Part shown: positions 25,934 through 35,292 of the stretch, in pieces
Position numbering within the stretch: position 1 is the stretch's first letter
Layout of the letters: each line of letters opens with the position of its first letter
From: Streptomyces olivochromogenes
GTDB taxonomy: Bacteria > Actinomycetota > Actinomycetes > Streptomycetales > Streptomycetaceae
Direction: 5' to 3'
Assembly: GCF_021538895.1 (NCBI RefSeq)
Contig: NZ_JADDRL010000015.1
Location: 54,181 to 118,180 of the forward strand
Length of the DNA: 64,000 nucleotides
Translations under genes and position numbers: made by a program
The notes under the pieces: model-generated
The model's database searches: none
The model's input: the letters and a program-made list of their open reading frames with translations, nothing else
Told to the model about the DNA's origin: nothing

Positions 25934-27601
25934 ATGCACACACCTTCGCGGCGTACCTTGCTCCGTGCCCCGATCGCGGCCATCGGCTCGGGACTGCTGG
26001 CCGCCTGCAGCGACGACGGCCCGCACCCGCACTCCCCCCACCCCGGGTCCGGGGTCGGCGTGGAGGGCGGCTTCGTACCCCAAGGACCCAAGGGGTACGT
26101 CAACCCCTCGGGCCCCGAGGTCCACGCAGCCGAGCGGAGACGTGGGTCCGGACCTGTGCGCACATTCAGATTCACCGCCGCCCCGGTCACCGTCGACCTG
26201 GGCGGACGGTCGGTGTCCACGTGGGCCTACGACGGCCGGCTGCCCGGCCCGGAGGTCCGCATCACCGCCGGTGACGTCCTGAGCATCAACCTCGCCAACC
26301 GCCTGCCGACGACCACCACGCTCCACTCCCACGGCGTGCGCATGCGCTGTGACATGGACGGGGTGCCCGATCTGACCCAGCCGGCCATCGCCTCCGGCGA
26401 GGACTTCACCTACCGCTTCACCGTCAGCCACCCCGGCACCTACCTGCTGCACTCCCACGTCGGAATGCAGCCCGACCGCGGCCTGTACGCACCCCTCATC
26501 GTCCAGGACCCGAAGGAACCCCTCGCGTACGACAAGGAGTGGGTGATCGTCCTAGACGACTGGGTCGACGGTGTGGACGGCTCCACCCCCGACCGTGTCT
26601 TCAACGAACTCGTCCACGGCAGGATGAAGCCGATGGACGGCATGGGCATGCGCCCGGGCCACATGGCCATGGGTCCCGAGCACAGCAGCGCGCGGCCCAG
26701 CGGGTCCGCCCCCGCGTCGAAGTCGGCATCGAAGTCGGCCGCACGGAAGTCGGCCACCGGTCCCTCGCGGGCGCTCCACAACTCCTACAGCCACATCCTG
26801 CACAGCGAGGGCGGCAGCGTCGCCTACCCGTACTACCTCGCCAACGGCCGCCTGCCCACGCAGCCGTCGGTGTTCCAGGCCCGCCCCGGAGACCGGATCC
26901 GGCTGCGCATCATCAACGCGGGGGCGGACACCGCCTTCCGTGTGGCCCTCGGCGGCCACACGATGACGGTCACCCACACGGACGGCTACCCCGTCGAACA
27001 CACCCGCACCGACGCCCTCATCATCGGCATGGCCGAGCGTTACGACGTCCTCGTCACCGTCAAGGACGGCGTCTTCCCGCTCGTCGCGCTCGCCGAGGGC
27101 AAAAAGGCCCACGCGCTCGCCGTACTGCGCACCAACAAGAGCAAAACCGTTCCGGCAGCCACGGCCCGGCCGAGCGAGCTCGACGGGAAGCTCGTCCCCG
27201 CACGGCGCCTGGAGCCGCACGCGTCCGTGGCCCTGAGCGACCGTGAACCCGACCGCATGCTGCGCATCAGACTCACGGGCGGCATGAAGCTGTACGACTG
27301 GGGCATGGACCACGTGCCCTACTCGGTCACCCAGCGCCACCCCGTTCGCGCGGGCGAACGCGTCCGGCTCACCCTCGTCAACGCGACCGACATGTGGCAC
27401 CCCCTGCACCTGCACGGTCACACGTTCTCCCTCACCGGTCTCGATGCCGTGGGGGCCCGCAAGGACACCGCCCTGATCCTGCCGCACCGCAAGCTCGTCG
27501 TCGACTTCGACGCGGACAACCCCGGGCTGTGGATGCTCCATTGCCACAACCAGTACCACTCGGAAAGCGGCATGATGACGATCCTCGGCTATCGGTCCTA
27601 G
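25934..27601 (+). CDS. Multicopper oxidase (CopA/laccase-like), Tat lipoprotein
   Basis: 555 residues from ATG 25934 (MHTPSRRTLL). Arg6-Arg7 plus lipobox LAAC (Cys25) indicate Tat export and lipid anchoring. Cupredoxin domains carry the copper ligands LHSHG and LLHSHV in the first domain, and HPLHLHGHTF and HCHNQYHSESGMM in the last; the final Met is the type 1 axial ligand position. Between domains 1 and 2 a Met-rich insert (MKPMDGMGMRPGHMAMG) resembles the copper-loading loops of CopA/CueO. It probably oxidises Cu(I) or phenolics outside the membrane. No copper regulator is adjacent. Confidence 0.93.
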   Translation: MHTPSRRTLLRAPIAAIGSGLLAACSDDGPHPHSPHPGSGVGVEGGFVPQGPKGYVNPSGPEVHAAERRRGSGPVRTFRFTAAPVTVDLGGRSVSTWAYDGRLPGPEVRITAGDVLSINLANRLPTTTTLHSHGVRMRCDMDGVPDLTQPAIASGEDFTYRFTVSHPGTYLLHSHVGMQPDRGLYAPLIVQDPKEPLAYDKEWVIVLDDWVDGVDGSTPDRVFNELVHGRMKPMDGMGMRPGHMAMGPEHSSARPSGSAPASKSASKSAARKSATGPSRALHNSYSHILHSEGGSVAYPYYLANGRLPTQPSVFQARPGDRIRLRIINAGADTAFRVALGGHTMTVTHTDGYPVEHTRTDALIIGMAERYDVLVTVKDGVFPLVALAEGKKAHALAVLRTNKSKTVPAATARPSELDGKLVPARRLEPHASVALSDREPDRMLRIRLTGGMKLYDWGMDHVPYSVTQRHPVRAGERVRLTLVNATDMWHPLHLHGHTFSLTGLDAVGARKDTALILPHRKLVVDFDADNPGLWMLHCHNQYHSESGMMTILGYRS

Positions 27602-27616
27602 CCCCGACCGAACCAC

Positions 27617-27660
27617 GCAACCGCCGCCTCCCGCCGAAGCTGCCGGGAAGCGGCGGTTGC
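27617..27660 (+). terminator. Terminator after multicopper oxidase
   Basis: GCAACCGCCGC pairs with GCGGCGGTTGC, and inside it TCCCG pairs with CGGGA, with a 10-base loop. It starts 16 bp after the stop. Confidence 0.85.
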
Positions 27661-28025
27661 CGACCGGGGGCGGGACGCCAACGGGGGGGTGCGAGCGCAC
27701 GGTGTCCCCGGGAGCGGGGCCGCTCGGTGCGCAGCCGTGCGCGTCCGAGAACTGGCCGACGGAGAGGTGTCCGGCGAGCGGGCCCTGACCCGGACCGCAC
27801 CGCCCCGCCCCTCGCCGCCCCGAGAGCGGACCACAACGTCCGTACTGCGCACGGATCATCACGATGCGGCAGCGGCAACCCACTAACGAACGTCACACAC
27901 TTGACTACCTGCGGTCACACGCGATTGGCTCCGGCCAGGAGAGTCGCCCGTGCGGCGCAGGACCACGCGACGGGTTGCGCTCCATCCCCCTCATGCTCGG
28001 CCGCACAGCGAGGTGCCGCACCCTC
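27661..28025. other. Intergenic region, no gene seen
   Basis: 365 bp between the oxidase terminator and the binding-protein gene. No frame has coding-type codon use. The last 140 bp are AT-richer (TTGACT at about 27901) and probably hold the promoter of the conservon operon. Confidence 0.4.
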
Positions 28026-29039
28026 ATGAACAATCCCTTCCCACGTTCCGCTCCCCTCGGACCGGCGCACGCCACGGCGCCGGCCGCCGTGGCGGTCGTC
28101 GTCACCCTGCTCGTGGCCGGCTGCTCCGGTTCGGGCGGCACGCAGTCCACGTCGGGATCCGGCCGGGCCGCCGCCGGCCGGATGAAGATAGCCCTGGTCA
28201 GCCACTCCAACCCGGGCGACACCTTCTGGGACCTGGTGCGCAGGGGCGCCGAGGCGGCCGCCGCCAAGGACGGCGTCGAGCTGACCTACGCGAATGACAA
28301 CGATGGCGCCGGACAGGCCGAGTTGGTGCGGGACGCGATCCGGGACAAGGTCGACGGCGTCGCGGTCACGCTGGCCAAGCCGGAGGTGATGAAGGGCCCG
28401 ATCGCGCAGGCGAAGGCCGCGGGCATCCCGGTGGTCGCCCTGAACTCGGGCATCGACTCCTGGCGGGCGGCGGGGGCCCTGGAGTACTTCGGCCAGGACG
28501 AGAGCGTGGCGGGCCGCGCCGTCGGCGACAAGCTGGACGACCTCAAGGCCAAGCACACCCTGTGCGTCATCCACGAGCGCGGCAACATCGCCCTGGAGGC
28601 GCGCTGCGCCGGGGTGAAGAAGGCGTTCGGCGGCCGGACGGACATCCTCTACGCGGACGGCACCGACGTCGGCGCCGTGACCGACTCCGTCGCGGCGGCG
28701 CTGCGGCGGGACCCGAGCATCGACGAAGTCGTCACCTGCGGCGCTCCGTTCGCGCTCGCCGCCGTGAAGTCGGTGCGGCAGGCGGGCGGCAAGGCGCACG
28801 TCGCGACCTTCGACCTGAGCAAGGACCTGGTCAAGGCGGTGAGCGGCGGGGAGGTCCAGTTCGCCGTGGACCAGCAGCCGTACTTGCAGGGCTATCTCGC
28901 CGTGGACTCGCTGTGGTTGTACCGGACCAACGGCAACACCAGCGGCGGCGGAGTGGCTCCCGTCCTGACCGGTCCCGCGTTCGTGACCAAGACGAACGTG
29001 GCCTCGGTGGCCAAGTTCGCCGCCAACGGGACCCGTTGA
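28026..29039 (+). CDS. Sugar-type periplasmic binding lipoprotein (LacI/RbsB fold)
   Basis: 337 residues. Lipobox VAGC (Cys33). The mature part has the two-lobed type 1 binding-protein pattern: MKIALVSHSNPGDTFWDLVRRG, VDGVAVTLAKPEVM, GIPVVALNSG, VAGRAVGD, then IDEVVTCGAPFALAAV and FAVDQQPYLQGYLAV. It resembles RbsB/TorT-type proteins. No permease or ATPase is adjacent; instead the conservon sensor gene begins 67 bp later. I infer that it may present a ligand to the sensor rather than feed a transporter. Confidence 0.9.
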   Translation: MNNPFPRSAPLGPAHATAPAAVAVVVTLLVAGCSGSGGTQSTSGSGRAAAGRMKIALVSHSNPGDTFWDLVRRGAEAAAAKDGVELTYANDNDGAGQAELVRDAIRDKVDGVAVTLAKPEVMKGPIAQAKAAGIPVVALNSGIDSWRAAGALEYFGQDESVAGRAVGDKLDDLKAKHTLCVIHERGNIALEARCAGVKKAFGGRTDILYADGTDVGAVTDSVAAALRRDPSIDEVVTCGAPFALAAVKSVRQAGGKAHVATFDLSKDLVKAVSGGEVQFAVDQQPYLQGYLAVDSLWLYRTNGNTSGGGVAPVLTGPAFVTKTNVASVAKFAANGTR

Positions 29040-29106
29040 CCGACCTCTCGACCGCCTCGCGCAATTCGCCCCTCCCCCGCCCTCGTTGATCGCCCCTAGG
29101 ACGACC

Positions 29107-31659
29107 ATGTCTCCACGGACAGGTGCCCGGCGCCGGCTCGGCTCCATACGTCTCTCGCTGATCCTGCTGGCGCTCGTGCCGAGCGTCACCCTCGCCGCGG
29201 TGTGGGGTGTGACGACGACACAGATGTTCTCGGAAGGCCTGCGGCTGCGGTCGCAGACGCAGTTGAGCCGCTCGACCGGAGCCATGGGCACCGAGGCCAC
29301 GCTCGCCCTGCAGCGGGAGCGCAGCCTGTCGGCCGTGTGGCTGGCCTCGCGGCACGGCTCCCGGACCGCGCTCGACGCGCAGCGCCACAAGACGGACCGG
29401 GCGGTCGCCAAGCTGGTCGACCGGGCCGACGAACTCCGGCAGGCACCCGCCCGTATCAAGGACCGGCTGTACTCGGTCGTCGCCTCGGTCGGCAGCCTGG
29501 AGTACTACCGCGGCCAGGTGGACGACCCCACCGACATCACCGCCGCGCAGGCGCTGGGCCAGTACACCTCGATCATCGACGATCAGATCCACGGCTTCCA
29601 GGAGCTCTCCCAGGTCGACGACGGCGACCTCACCTCGCAGGCCGGTCCGCTCGTCGCGCTGGAGCACGCGGCCGAGCTGATGTCCCAGGAGGACGCGCAG
29701 CTGACGCTGGCCGGGCCGGCCCGCTCCATGGACGACAAGGCGTGGGCCGGGTTCACGCAGTTGGTGAACACCCGCCGCTGGCTCGTGCAGGACCAGATCG
29801 TCCCCTCGCTCACCGGCGACGCGAAGCGGCAGACCGAGACGATCCTGGGCGGCGCGGACTGGCGGACCCTGGAGTCCATCGAGGACCGGGTGCTCGCGGC
29901 CCGCCCGGCGCACGCCGGTGACCGGCGGATTCCGCTGCCGGACGTGCAGAAGGAGTGGCGTGCCGCGCTCATCAAGGTGTCCGACCAGTACTCGGCTCTG
30001 ATCGGGCAGCAGACGTCGGACCTGCTCGCGCGCAGTGCCGACAAGGCGCACGGGCTGCTGGTGACCGCGGCCTCGCTGAGCGTCGGCGGACTCGTCGCCC
30101 TGCTGGTGTGCGTCGGCATGTCCTGGCGCATCACCCGTTCCCTGTCCCGTCGGCTGCGCGGCCTCAAGGTGGCCACCCTCGGCCTGGCCGAGGAACGGCT
30201 GCCCGACGTGGTCGCCCGGCTGGACCGCGGCGAGCGGGTCGACGTGGAGCTGGCGACCCCGCCGCTGGACTACGGCGACGACGAACTCGGGCAGGTGGCT
30301 CAGGCGTTCAACACCGCGCAGCGCACGGCCGTGCACACCGCGGTGGAACTCGCCGACACCCGGCGCGGCTTCCAGAAGGTCATCCTGGGCATCGCCCGGC
30401 AGAGCCAGAACCTGGTCAATCTGCAACTCGGCAAGCTCGACGCGCTGGAGCGGCGGCACGACGACCCGGAGATCCTCCGGGGCCTGTACGAACTGGACTC
30501 CACCGCCAGCCAGTTGCGTCGCTACGAGGAGAACCTCGTGATCATCAGCGGGGAGCGGCCGGGACGCAGCTGGAGCGCGCCGGTCGCGCTGATCGACATC
30601 CTGCGCGGCGCCGTCGGTGAGGTCGCCGAGTACCAGCGGGTGGAGGTGCACACCGACGAGGAGGTGAGCCTCGCCCCGCCCGCCGTCGCGGACGTGATCC
30701 ACCTGCTGGCCGAGCTCATCGACAACGCGACGGTGTACTCCCCCGCGCCGAGCCCGGTCGAGGTCCGGGCCGCGATGGTGGCCAAGGGCCTGGCCATCGA
30801 GATCGAGGACCGCGGCCTCGGCATGTCCGAGGAGGACTACGCGTCCCTGAACTCCCAGTTGGCGGTGGAGCCCCAGTTCGACGTGGTGGCGCTCGCCGAC
30901 GACCTGCGGCTCGGCATGTTCGTGATCGCCCGGCTCGCCACCCGGCACGGCGTCGCCGTCACGCTGCGCCCCTCTCCGTTCGGCGGAACGACGGCGATCG
31001 TCCTGGTGCCGCACGACATCGTCGTACGCGACACCGCGGCGGGCCCGGGGCCGGACGACCGGAACGGGCACGACGACGAGAAGGAGGCCGGGACCGTGCC
31101 GCCGCTCGTACGGCGGGCCCGGCACGCCCGCCCGGCCGGTGCCGGTGACGACGGGCAGGAGCCGCTTGCGGCCCGCAGCGGCGACGACGAGCGGGAGCCG
31201 TCACCCGTGAACATCGACGACGAGGAACGGGAGCCGGTCCCGGCCGGCTCCGGCGACGAGGGGCGCGAGCCGCTCCCGACGCGCGTTCCCGGGCCGAGGA
31301 GCGGGGCAGAGGGCGCCGACCGGCCGGGCGGCACACCCGCGCCCGCCCCGCTGCCGCGCCGTGTGCCGCAGACGAGCCTGGTCCCCGAACTGCGCGACGA
31401 CGCCGACCCGGAGGAGGATAAGGACGATCCCCTCGACGACTTCACCGCGGAGCGCGCCGCCTCCTCGCTGGCCGGGTTCCAGCGCGGAACGCTCCGGGCG
31501 CGTGACGAGGACACCGAAGCGCTGTACGACCAGGAGGAGGCAACCGCACCCACGGAACCGGAGGTACCCGTCCCCGCCGCGGCCGAGCTCTCGGCGCCGC
31601 CCGAGCAGCCGGACCCCGATCCCCGACACCGCCCGCCGACCGCTCATGAAGGACGCTGA
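29107..31659 (+). CDS. cvnA: CvnA-type sensor: NIT domain, HAMP, histidine-kinase-like ATPase
   Basis: 850 residues from ATG 29107. First membrane helix about 17-38, a large extracellular helical NIT-like domain (LQRERSLSAVWLAS is the typical opening), second membrane helix about 316-340, HAMP, then an ATPase domain with N-box LLAELIDNATVYSP and G-boxes IEDRGLGMS and FGGTTAIVLVP. As in other conservons there is no phospho-acceptor His box. The last 200 residues are acidic and disordered. It is the membrane receptor of a G-protein-like complex with the three genes downstream. Confidence 0.93.
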   Translation: MSPRTGARRRLGSIRLSLILLALVPSVTLAAVWGVTTTQMFSEGLRLRSQTQLSRSTGAMGTEATLALQRERSLSAVWLASRHGSRTALDAQRHKTDRAVAKLVDRADELRQAPARIKDRLYSVVASVGSLEYYRGQVDDPTDITAAQALGQYTSIIDDQIHGFQELSQVDDGDLTSQAGPLVALEHAAELMSQEDAQLTLAGPARSMDDKAWAGFTQLVNTRRWLVQDQIVPSLTGDAKRQTETILGGADWRTLESIEDRVLAARPAHAGDRRIPLPDVQKEWRAALIKVSDQYSALIGQQTSDLLARSADKAHGLLVTAASLSVGGLVALLVCVGMSWRITRSLSRRLRGLKVATLGLAEERLPDVVARLDRGERVDVELATPPLDYGDDELGQVAQAFNTAQRTAVHTAVELADTRRGFQKVILGIARQSQNLVNLQLGKLDALERRHDDPEILRGLYELDSTASQLRRYEENLVIISGERPGRSWSAPVALIDILRGAVGEVAEYQRVEVHTDEEVSLAPPAVADVIHLLAELIDNATVYSPAPSPVEVRAAMVAKGLAIEIEDRGLGMSEEDYASLNSQLAVEPQFDVVALADDLRLGMFVIARLATRHGVAVTLRPSPFGGTTAIVLVPHDIVVRDTAAGPGPDDRNGHDDEKEAGTVPPLVRRARHARPAGAGDDGQEPLAARSGDDEREPSPVNIDDEEREPVPAGSGDEGREPLPTRVPGPRSGAEGADRPGGTPAPAPLPRRVPQTSLVPELRDDADPEEDKDDPLDDFTAERAASSLAGFQRGTLRARDEDTEALYDQEEATAPTEPEVPVPAAAELSAPPEQPDPDPRHRPPTAHEGR

Positions 31660-31660
31660 C

Positions 31661-32092
31661 ATGACCCGCCCCACCCCCGCCACGCACACCCAGCTCGACC
31701 AGTTGCTCACCGGACTCGTCGACCGGGTCGCCGAGGTGAACCACGCCGTCGTCCTGTCCGAGGACGGGCTCGTGGTCAGCAAGTCCACGGGGTTCCTGCG
31801 CGACGACGCCGAACGCCTGGCGGCGACCGCGTCCGGCCTGATGAGCCTCAGCCGGGGCGTCAGCATGGACTTCCGGGGCGGCCCGGTGCGCCAGGCGCTC
31901 ATCGAGATGGCCAACAGCTACCTGATCCTGACCGCGGCCGGCCCCGGCGCCCATCTCGTGGTGCTCACCAGCCAGGGCGCGGACGTCGGTGTGGTGGCGT
32001 ACCAGATGAACATGCTGGTGAAGAAGATCGGTGAGCACCTCAGCGCGGCCCCGCGCGCGGGCGTCGTCGCGGCCTCCGAACGCGGCGAGTGA
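31661..32092 (+). CDS. cvnB: CvnB-type roadblock protein
   Basis: 143 residues starting one base after the cvnA stop, with GAAGGA before the ATG. Roadblock/LC7 fold: LDQLLTGLVDRVAEVNHAVVLSEDGLVVSKS, then VRQALIEMANSYLILTAAGPGAHLVVLTS and GVVAYQMNMLVKKIGEHL. In conservons CvnB joins CvnA and the GTPase CvnD at the membrane. The gene order and spacing are canonical. Confidence 0.95.
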   Translation: MTRPTPATHTQLDQLLTGLVDRVAEVNHAVVLSEDGLVVSKSTGFLRDDAERLAATASGLMSLSRGVSMDFRGGPVRQALIEMANSYLILTAAGPGAHLVVLTSQGADVGVVAYQMNMLVKKIGEHLSAAPRAGVVAASERGE

Positions 32093-32093
32093 G

Positions 32094-32453
32094 GTGAGCG
32101 GAGGCGACGCGGCGGGTCGTCTGGTACGGCCGTTCACCCTCACCGGTGGCCGGACCCGGCCCAGCCGCGCCGACTTCACCCTGATCACGACGGTGACGGC
32201 GCTGGATCCACCGCCCGTCCGGGCCGGCCGGCTGCAGCCCGAGCACACCCGGATCCTGCGGCGGTGCGCGCGGCCGATCGCCGTCGCGGAGCTCGCCGCC
32301 CACCTCGACCTGCCCATGAGCGTGGTCGTCATCCTGCTCTGCGACCTGCTGGAGGCGGGCCGGATCACCGCCCACCCGCCGCACCCCGTCTCCCGCACCG
32401 AACCGGACCTGGAACTGCTGCGGAAGGTACGGGAGGGTCTCGGCCGTCTCTAG
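32094..32453 (+). CDS. cvnC: CvnC-type DUF742 protein
   Basis: 119 residues from GTG 32094, one base after the cvnB stop, so coupled. DUF742 features: RLVRPFTLTGGRTRPSRADF at the start, LQPEHTRILRRCARPIAVAELAAHLDLP in the middle and ITAHPP near the end. It resembles a winged-helix fold. A longer in-frame start inside cvnB exists but would add only shadow sequence. Confidence 0.93.
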   Translation: MSGGDAAGRLVRPFTLTGGRTRPSRADFTLITTVTALDPPPVRAGRLQPEHTRILRRCARPIAVAELAAHLDLPMSVVVILLCDLLEAGRITAHPPHPVSRTEPDLELLRKVREGLGRL

Positions 32454-32485
32454 GACCCGCCCGGCACCCCTCGGCACCACCCCCG

Positions 32486-32514
32486 CACGAGGCACCCCCG
32501 TACGAGGCACCCCC
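32486..32514 (+). repeat. Two-copy 15-bp tandem repeat between cvnC and cvnD
   Basis: ACGAGGCACCCCCG occurs at 32486-32499 and 32501-32514. The repeat sits in the 98-bp gap and lies in the cvnD reading frame upstream of its ATG. Confidence 0.7.
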
Positions 32515-32551
32515 GACCCCGCCGACCCGAGAGAAAAGGGCACCGCGACGC

Positions 32552-33154
32552 ATGGTCAGCCAGATCCGCCGGACAGATCCCGGCTCCTGTGCCGGGACGC
32601 TCGCCGCACCCGACACCGTCAAGATTCTGATCGCCGGGGGATTCGGTGTCGGCAAGACCACGATGGTCGGGGCCGTCAGCGAGATCGCCCCGTTGCGTAC
32701 CGAGGAACCGCTGACCGCGGCCGGCCTCGACGTCGACGATCTCGACGGCATCGAGGAGAAACGGTCCACCACGGTGGCCCTCGACTTCGGCCGGATCACC
32801 ATCGGCCACGACCTGGTGCTGTACCTCTTCGGCACGCCGGGCCAGCAGCGGTTCTGGTTCATGTGGAACGACCTGGCGATCGGCGCGCTGGGGGCGGTCG
32901 TCCTCGTCGACGTCCGCCGGCCGCGCACCAGTTTCGCCGCCATCGACTTCTTCGAGCGCCGCCGCATCCCGTTCGTCGTCGGCGTCAACGGCTTCCACGG
33001 GCTGCATCCCTACACACCCGACGAGGTCCGGGACGCCCTCGCGCTGCCCGAGGGCACGCCCGTGCTGCTCTGTGACGCGCGGGAGCGGGAGTCGTGCCGG
33101 GACGTGCTGATCGCCCTGATCGACCGCCTGATCGCGGCCGCCGAACAGGAGTGA
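32552..33154 (+). CDS. cvnD: CvnD-type small GTPase
   Basis: 200 residues from ATG 32552. P-loop GGFGVGKTT, switch region around RSTTVALDFGRI, G3-type motif LFGTPGQQRFW, and VGVNGF in place of the NKxD box, as in other CvnD/MglA-like proteins. It is the nucleotide switch of the conservon, acting with CvnA and CvnB at the membrane. It is separated from cvnC by 98 bp, more than the other junctions, so its level may be set separately. Confidence 0.94.
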   Translation: MVSQIRRTDPGSCAGTLAAPDTVKILIAGGFGVGKTTMVGAVSEIAPLRTEEPLTAAGLDVDDLDGIEEKRSTTVALDFGRITIGHDLVLYLFGTPGQQRFWFMWNDLAIGALGAVVLVDVRRPRTSFAAIDFFERRRIPFVVGVNGFHGLHPYTPDEVRDALALPEGTPVLLCDARERESCRDVLIALIDRLIAAAEQE

Positions 33155-33176
33155 CGGCGGTGGCGGGTACGCGCGA

Positions 33177-33208
33177 GGGCGGCGGCAGCCTGGTGGCCGC
33201 CGCCGCCC
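33177..33208. terminator. Bidirectional hairpin between cvnD and collagenase
   Basis: GGGCGGCGGC and GCCGCCGCCC form a 10-bp stem with a 12-base loop in the 66-bp gap between two converging genes. Confidence 0.65.
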
Positions 33209-33220
33209 GGAGTGTCCGTT

Positions 33221-35143
33221 CTACGGGTTGGCGCAGGCTCCGGCGGCGCACGCCGTGAGCCACTGGTCGAAGTCGGCGTCGTAGCCGGTGCCGATGCCGG
33301 TCGCGTAGACGGCGTATCCGCCCGCGTAGTCGCCCACGCGGAAGCGGGCGAGCACGCGGTCGATGTCCGCCGGGTGCTTCTCGAACATGTAGCGGACCGC
33401 GAGGTAGCCCCACGGGTAGGTGCGGGTCACGTCGCTGTTGGTGTAGGTGCTCTGGAAGAGCGTGCTCAGGCGGTAGGTGTGCCTGCCCGCCTCGGCGACC
33501 GCCTGGGCGTCGGTCATGCCGCGGTAGCCGTAGGAGACGTACTCGGCCAGGCCCTCGATCCACCAGATGTCCGGCACCGAGATCTGCTGCCCGAAGTCGC
33601 CCTTCATGTCGTCACGGGCGTCGAGGTAGTGGGTGTACTCGTGGTTGAGGTTCCAGATCCGGGCCGGGAAGCCGTTGTCGGTGCCCTTCTGGTACATGAT
33701 CGAAAGCGGCCGGTTGGCCGGGTCGGACGGGTTCCCCTCCAGCGTCATGCCGCCGTTGTCGGTGCTGATGCCGTAGATCGCCCCGGCGTAGGTCTGGTAG
33801 TCGGCGCGGCTCGCGAAGACGACCAGGTCGATGGTCGACACGTACTGTCCGGGTATCGGGCCGTCGTTCTTGACGAGCCGGTGCATGTACGCGTCCTGGC
33901 CGAGCACGCTGGCGCAGGCGGCGCCGAGGTCGGCGGCGGTGAGCGCCTGGGCCCGGAAGGTGTGCGTCGCGTCGCAGTCGTGGGCGATCGGCAGGGCGGC
34001 CCTGGTGAGCTGTCCGGGCAGGTCGCAGACGCCGTAGTACGAGCAGTTGGAGCGGTCGTAGTAGTCGGCCTGCGTCGCCACCGTGACCCACAGTCCGGCG
34101 GTGGGGCCGGTGATGGCGGAGGCGTCGAGCAGGTCTTTGGTCAGCGGTCGTGCCTGGGACTGGAGTTCCGGGTGCTCGACGTAACGGGCCACGTTCATGC
34201 CGGCGTTGGAGTCCAGGTAGCCACGGTCGGTGCCGAGCAGGTCCATGTGGTCGCGCGCGAACGAGTCGAGGGTGTCGACGATGCTCGGGTCGGCGGCGAC
34301 GGCGGCCACGTAGGCCGGGTTCCAATTGCCGCGCCACAGCGGTGTGTAGACGTCGTTGACGGCCGCGACCATGCTCGGGACGGCGTCGTAGGAGCTGTCG
34401 TAGTCGTCGAGCAGCCGCTGGTAGACGTCCAGATAGCGGGCCTGCTGGTCGGCGCTGTCGGAGAGGATGACCACTTCGCCGAGCACGTCGCCGTTGGCGG
34501 CGGTGACGTCCTCGGTGTGCGGGCGGGCGAAGAACGTGTCGAGGCCGTGTGTGGTGGCGGAGGCCAGGCGCGGGCCGTACGGGCCCACGTCGGAGGCGTT
34601 GTTGAACTGCACGTAGTAGCCGGCGCGCAGGAACAGCACGAGCTGCCACACCTGGCCCGCGTTGTCGCCGCGGTAGGTGCGCGCGGCCCGGGTGAAGGCG
34701 TTCGCGACGGTGATCATCTGGGACTCGCGGAAGATGTCGCGCGCGTCGGTGCCGGTGACCCCGAACAGGGTGTTGACGCAGCTGGTGGTCGAGGCCTTGA
34801 CGAAGGACACGAGCGCGGTTCCGGTCCGGCGGCCGAAGTCGGCCGGCGTGCAGGAGGCCGCCTTCGCGGCGGCCGGGGGACGGGCCGGGGCGCGTGTCGG
34901 TGACTGGGGCGGCAGTTGGGCCGGGCTGAGTCGCCTGTCCTGTACGGCGGGACGGTCGGCGGCGTGGACGGTCGAACCGGTCGGCGGCGGGGCCGGCGCC
35001 GGTGTGCGGGGCGCGGTCACGGCACCGGTGCCGGCCCGGGCCTGTGGTGCCGCTATGGCCGGCGTGGACAGCAGGCCGGCCAGCGTGACGCAGACGGCGA
35101 GGGCGCCGAGCGTGCGTCTGGGCAGGGCGGAGCAGTTGCGCAT
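33221..35143 (-). CDS. Secreted M9-family collagenase-like metallopeptidase
   Basis: 640 residues from ATG 35143 (GGAGGAG eight bases before). Signal peptide to about residue 31, then a Pro/Ala-rich linker to about residue 95. The M9N activator and catalytic modules follow. The zinc site is HEYTH in WNLNHEYTHYLDARDD, and the third ligand Glu is in WWIEGLAEYVSYGYRG. Clostridial and many actinomycete collagenases carry PKD or PPC binding domains after the catalytic part; here the protein ends soon after it, so it is a core-only form. It would act on gelatin or collagen-like peptides outside the cell. Confidence 0.93.
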   Translation of the reverse strand: MRNCSALPRRTLGALAVCVTLAGLLSTPAIAAPQARAGTGAVTAPRTPAPAPPPTGSTVHAADRPAVQDRRLSPAQLPPQSPTRAPARPPAAAKAASCTPADFGRRTGTALVSFVKASTTSCVNTLFGVTGTDARDIFRESQMITVANAFTRAARTYRGDNAGQVWQLVLFLRAGYYVQFNNASDVGPYGPRLASATTHGLDTFFARPHTEDVTAANGDVLGEVVILSDSADQQARYLDVYQRLLDDYDSSYDAVPSMVAAVNDVYTPLWRGNWNPAYVAAVAADPSIVDTLDSFARDHMDLLGTDRGYLDSNAGMNVARYVEHPELQSQARPLTKDLLDASAITGPTAGLWVTVATQADYYDRSNCSYYGVCDLPGQLTRAALPIAHDCDATHTFRAQALTAADLGAACASVLGQDAYMHRLVKNDGPIPGQYVSTIDLVVFASRADYQTYAGAIYGISTDNGGMTLEGNPSDPANRPLSIMYQKGTDNGFPARIWNLNHEYTHYLDARDDMKGDFGQQISVPDIWWIEGLAEYVSYGYRGMTDAQAVAEAGRHTYRLSTLFQSTYTNSDVTRTYPWGYLAVRYMFEKHPADIDRVLARFRVGDYAGGYAVYATGIGTGYDADFDQWLTACAAGACANP

Positions 35144-35292
35144 CTGGGGGCTCCTCCACGGATGGATGCGCCTCGATGGGGGTGTGAGGCGTGTGCAGCA
35201 CTGTCCCAACCCCCGCCCGCCCCAACAATGCCGTGTGACATAGCACATGACACCGGCGGGCCATAACACGCGCCGTGCCACCCGGCATTCGG

